From assembly GCA_964564635.1 (NCBI GenBank), contig CAZMAR010000001.1, forward strand, positions 248,001-312,000: a stretch of 64,000 nucleotides of DNA, in the 5' to 3' direction. The position numbers and the translations under genes are program-made. The DNA comes from Tepidaquicella sp964564635 (GTDB taxonomy: Bacteria; Bacteroidota; Ignavibacteria; Tepidaquicellales; Tepidaquicellaceae). The notes under the pieces were generated by a model that worked only from the letters and a program-made list of their open reading frames with translations, was not told the DNA's origin and did no database searches. Below, in pieces: positions 63,586 to 64,000 of the stretch (position 1 is the stretch's first letter; every line of letters begins with the position of its first letter).

Positions 63586-64000
63586 ATGAGCGCTGAAATG
63601 AATGAACATTTACAAATCAGAACTTTCAAAAAATCCGGACATATTGAAGTAATCTGTGGAAGTATGTTTTCCGGAAAAACTGAAGAGCTGATAAGACGAA
63701 TAAGAAGAGCAGAAATTGCAAAACAGAGAGTAAAAGTTTTTAAGCCAAAAATTGATAATAGGTATAGCGATTCTTCAATTGTTACACATAATGAACAATC
63801 ATACCCTTCCGAAGTTGTGGATAAAGCAAGTGATATTCCGGATAAGTGCTTTGATTATGAAGTTATAGGTATTGATGAGGCACAATTCTTTGATAATGAT
63901 TTGATTGATGTATGCCAGATGTTAGCAGATTCTGGTAAGCGTGTTATAGTTGCTGGATTAGATCAGGACTATAGAGCGAAACCATTTGAACCAATCCCGC
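63586..64000 (+). CDS. tdk: Thymidine kinase, 3'-truncated by the window
   Basis: Type II thymidine kinase phosphorylating thymidine to dTMP. ATG at 63586. The P-loop is G-S-M-F-S-G-K-T-E-E-L near residues 26-36, and the D-E-A-Q-F-F Walker B segment with the catalytic Glu is near 94-99; the lasso and zinc-finger part lies beyond base 64000. A-G-L-D-Q-D-Y is present near the end. Probably co-transcribed with cdd. Confidence 0.94.
   Translation, partial: MSAEMNEHLQIRTFKKSGHIEVICGSMFSGKTEELIRRIRRAEIAKQRVKVFKPKIDNRYSDSSIVTHNEQSYPSEVVDKASDIPDKCFDYEVIGIDEAQFFDNDLIDVCQMLADSGKRVIVAGLDQDYRAKPFEPIP

Noticed and set aside
1..64000. tRNA or rRNA genes
   Set aside because: No T-loop motif with a matching acceptor stem was found in any intergenic gap; the one G-G-T-T-C-A-A-A-T-C match (near 50310) lies inside the propeller gene.

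Overview
The window is AT-rich chromosomal DNA (by eye roughly 30% G+C) from a member of the FCB (Fibrobacterota-Chlorobiota-Bacteroidota) group, most probably an Ignavibacteria-like lineage. Evidence: a type IX secretion system (T9SS) locus (PorU-PorV), four proteins ending in T9SS sorting domains, two of them with the N-Y-P-N-P-F-N-P motif common in Ignavibacteria and relatives, an SBBP-repeat surface protein, a SecA with an N-terminal coiled-coil insertion, and a tiny basic ribosomal-type protein (bS22/COX24-like) after HU. No tRNA, rRNA, CRISPR array, prophage or intact insertion sequence was seen. Most of the window is core genome in dense, often overlapping operons.

Layout. 1-7.7 kb (+): PorU (5'-truncated by the window edge), PorV, a secreted M6-peptidase-like protein whose zinc motif is destroyed, and a membrane glycosyltransferase 2. 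7.7-12.2 kb (-): a degenerate amidohydrolase lipoprotein, prmC, dtd, a DUF2520 dehydrogenase and a small outer-membrane protein, forming one operon. 12.3-15.9 kb (+): dut, a divergent RsmI paralogue, purM and a lysine 6-aminotransferase. 15.9-20.5 kb (-): hpt-ftsH-polyprenol kinase-ychF, then rpsU. 20.9-23.2 kb (-): a six-repeat SBBP T9SS cargo, flanked on both sides by related non-coding elements. 23.9-27 kb: secA (+). 27-31.3 kb: a 1423-residue double-ASKHA CoA-dehydratase-activase-type protein (-). 31.5-33.4 kb (+): an SDR epimerase and an APH-like kinase. 33.4-39.2 kb (-): a tripartite MacAB-TolC-type exporter with two permease genes. 39.4-43.5 kb: a LamG-type T9SS cargo, a YD-like secreted protein, a DUF454 protein, and a decayed region with a frameshifted DUF2779 pseudogene and a 56-bp copied fragment. 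43.5-44.7 kb (+): queD and a SpoU methylase. 44.8-55.6 kb (-): a long run from a PASTA protein through rpe, nnrDE, vanZ, an isolated nuoN, an NHL propeller, ssb, pgsA, pgpA and cinA to a PP2C phosphatase and a YARHG lipoprotein. 56-58.3 kb (+): TPR lipoprotein, sppA, HU and the bS22-like gene. 58.4-64 kb: rsmI, rlmB, a hydrolase lipoprotein, ilvE, a heptosyltransferase-type GT9, cdd and a 3'-truncated tdk.

The genes serve secretion and envelope functions (T9SS, SecA, SppA, FtsH, exporter, lipid head-group synthesis), translation and RNA modification (RsmI, its paralogue, two SpoU methylases, PrmC, Dtd, S21, bS22-like, QueD) and nucleotide salvage (dut, hpt, cdd, tdk, purM). I did not find a clear undescribed multi-gene system. 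The best leads are two secreted or lipid-anchored pseudoenzymes that have lost nearly all catalytic metal ligands, the DUF2779 pseudogene with the duplicated fragment beside it, the paired non-coding elements around the SBBP gene, and the RsmI paralogue lacking family motifs.
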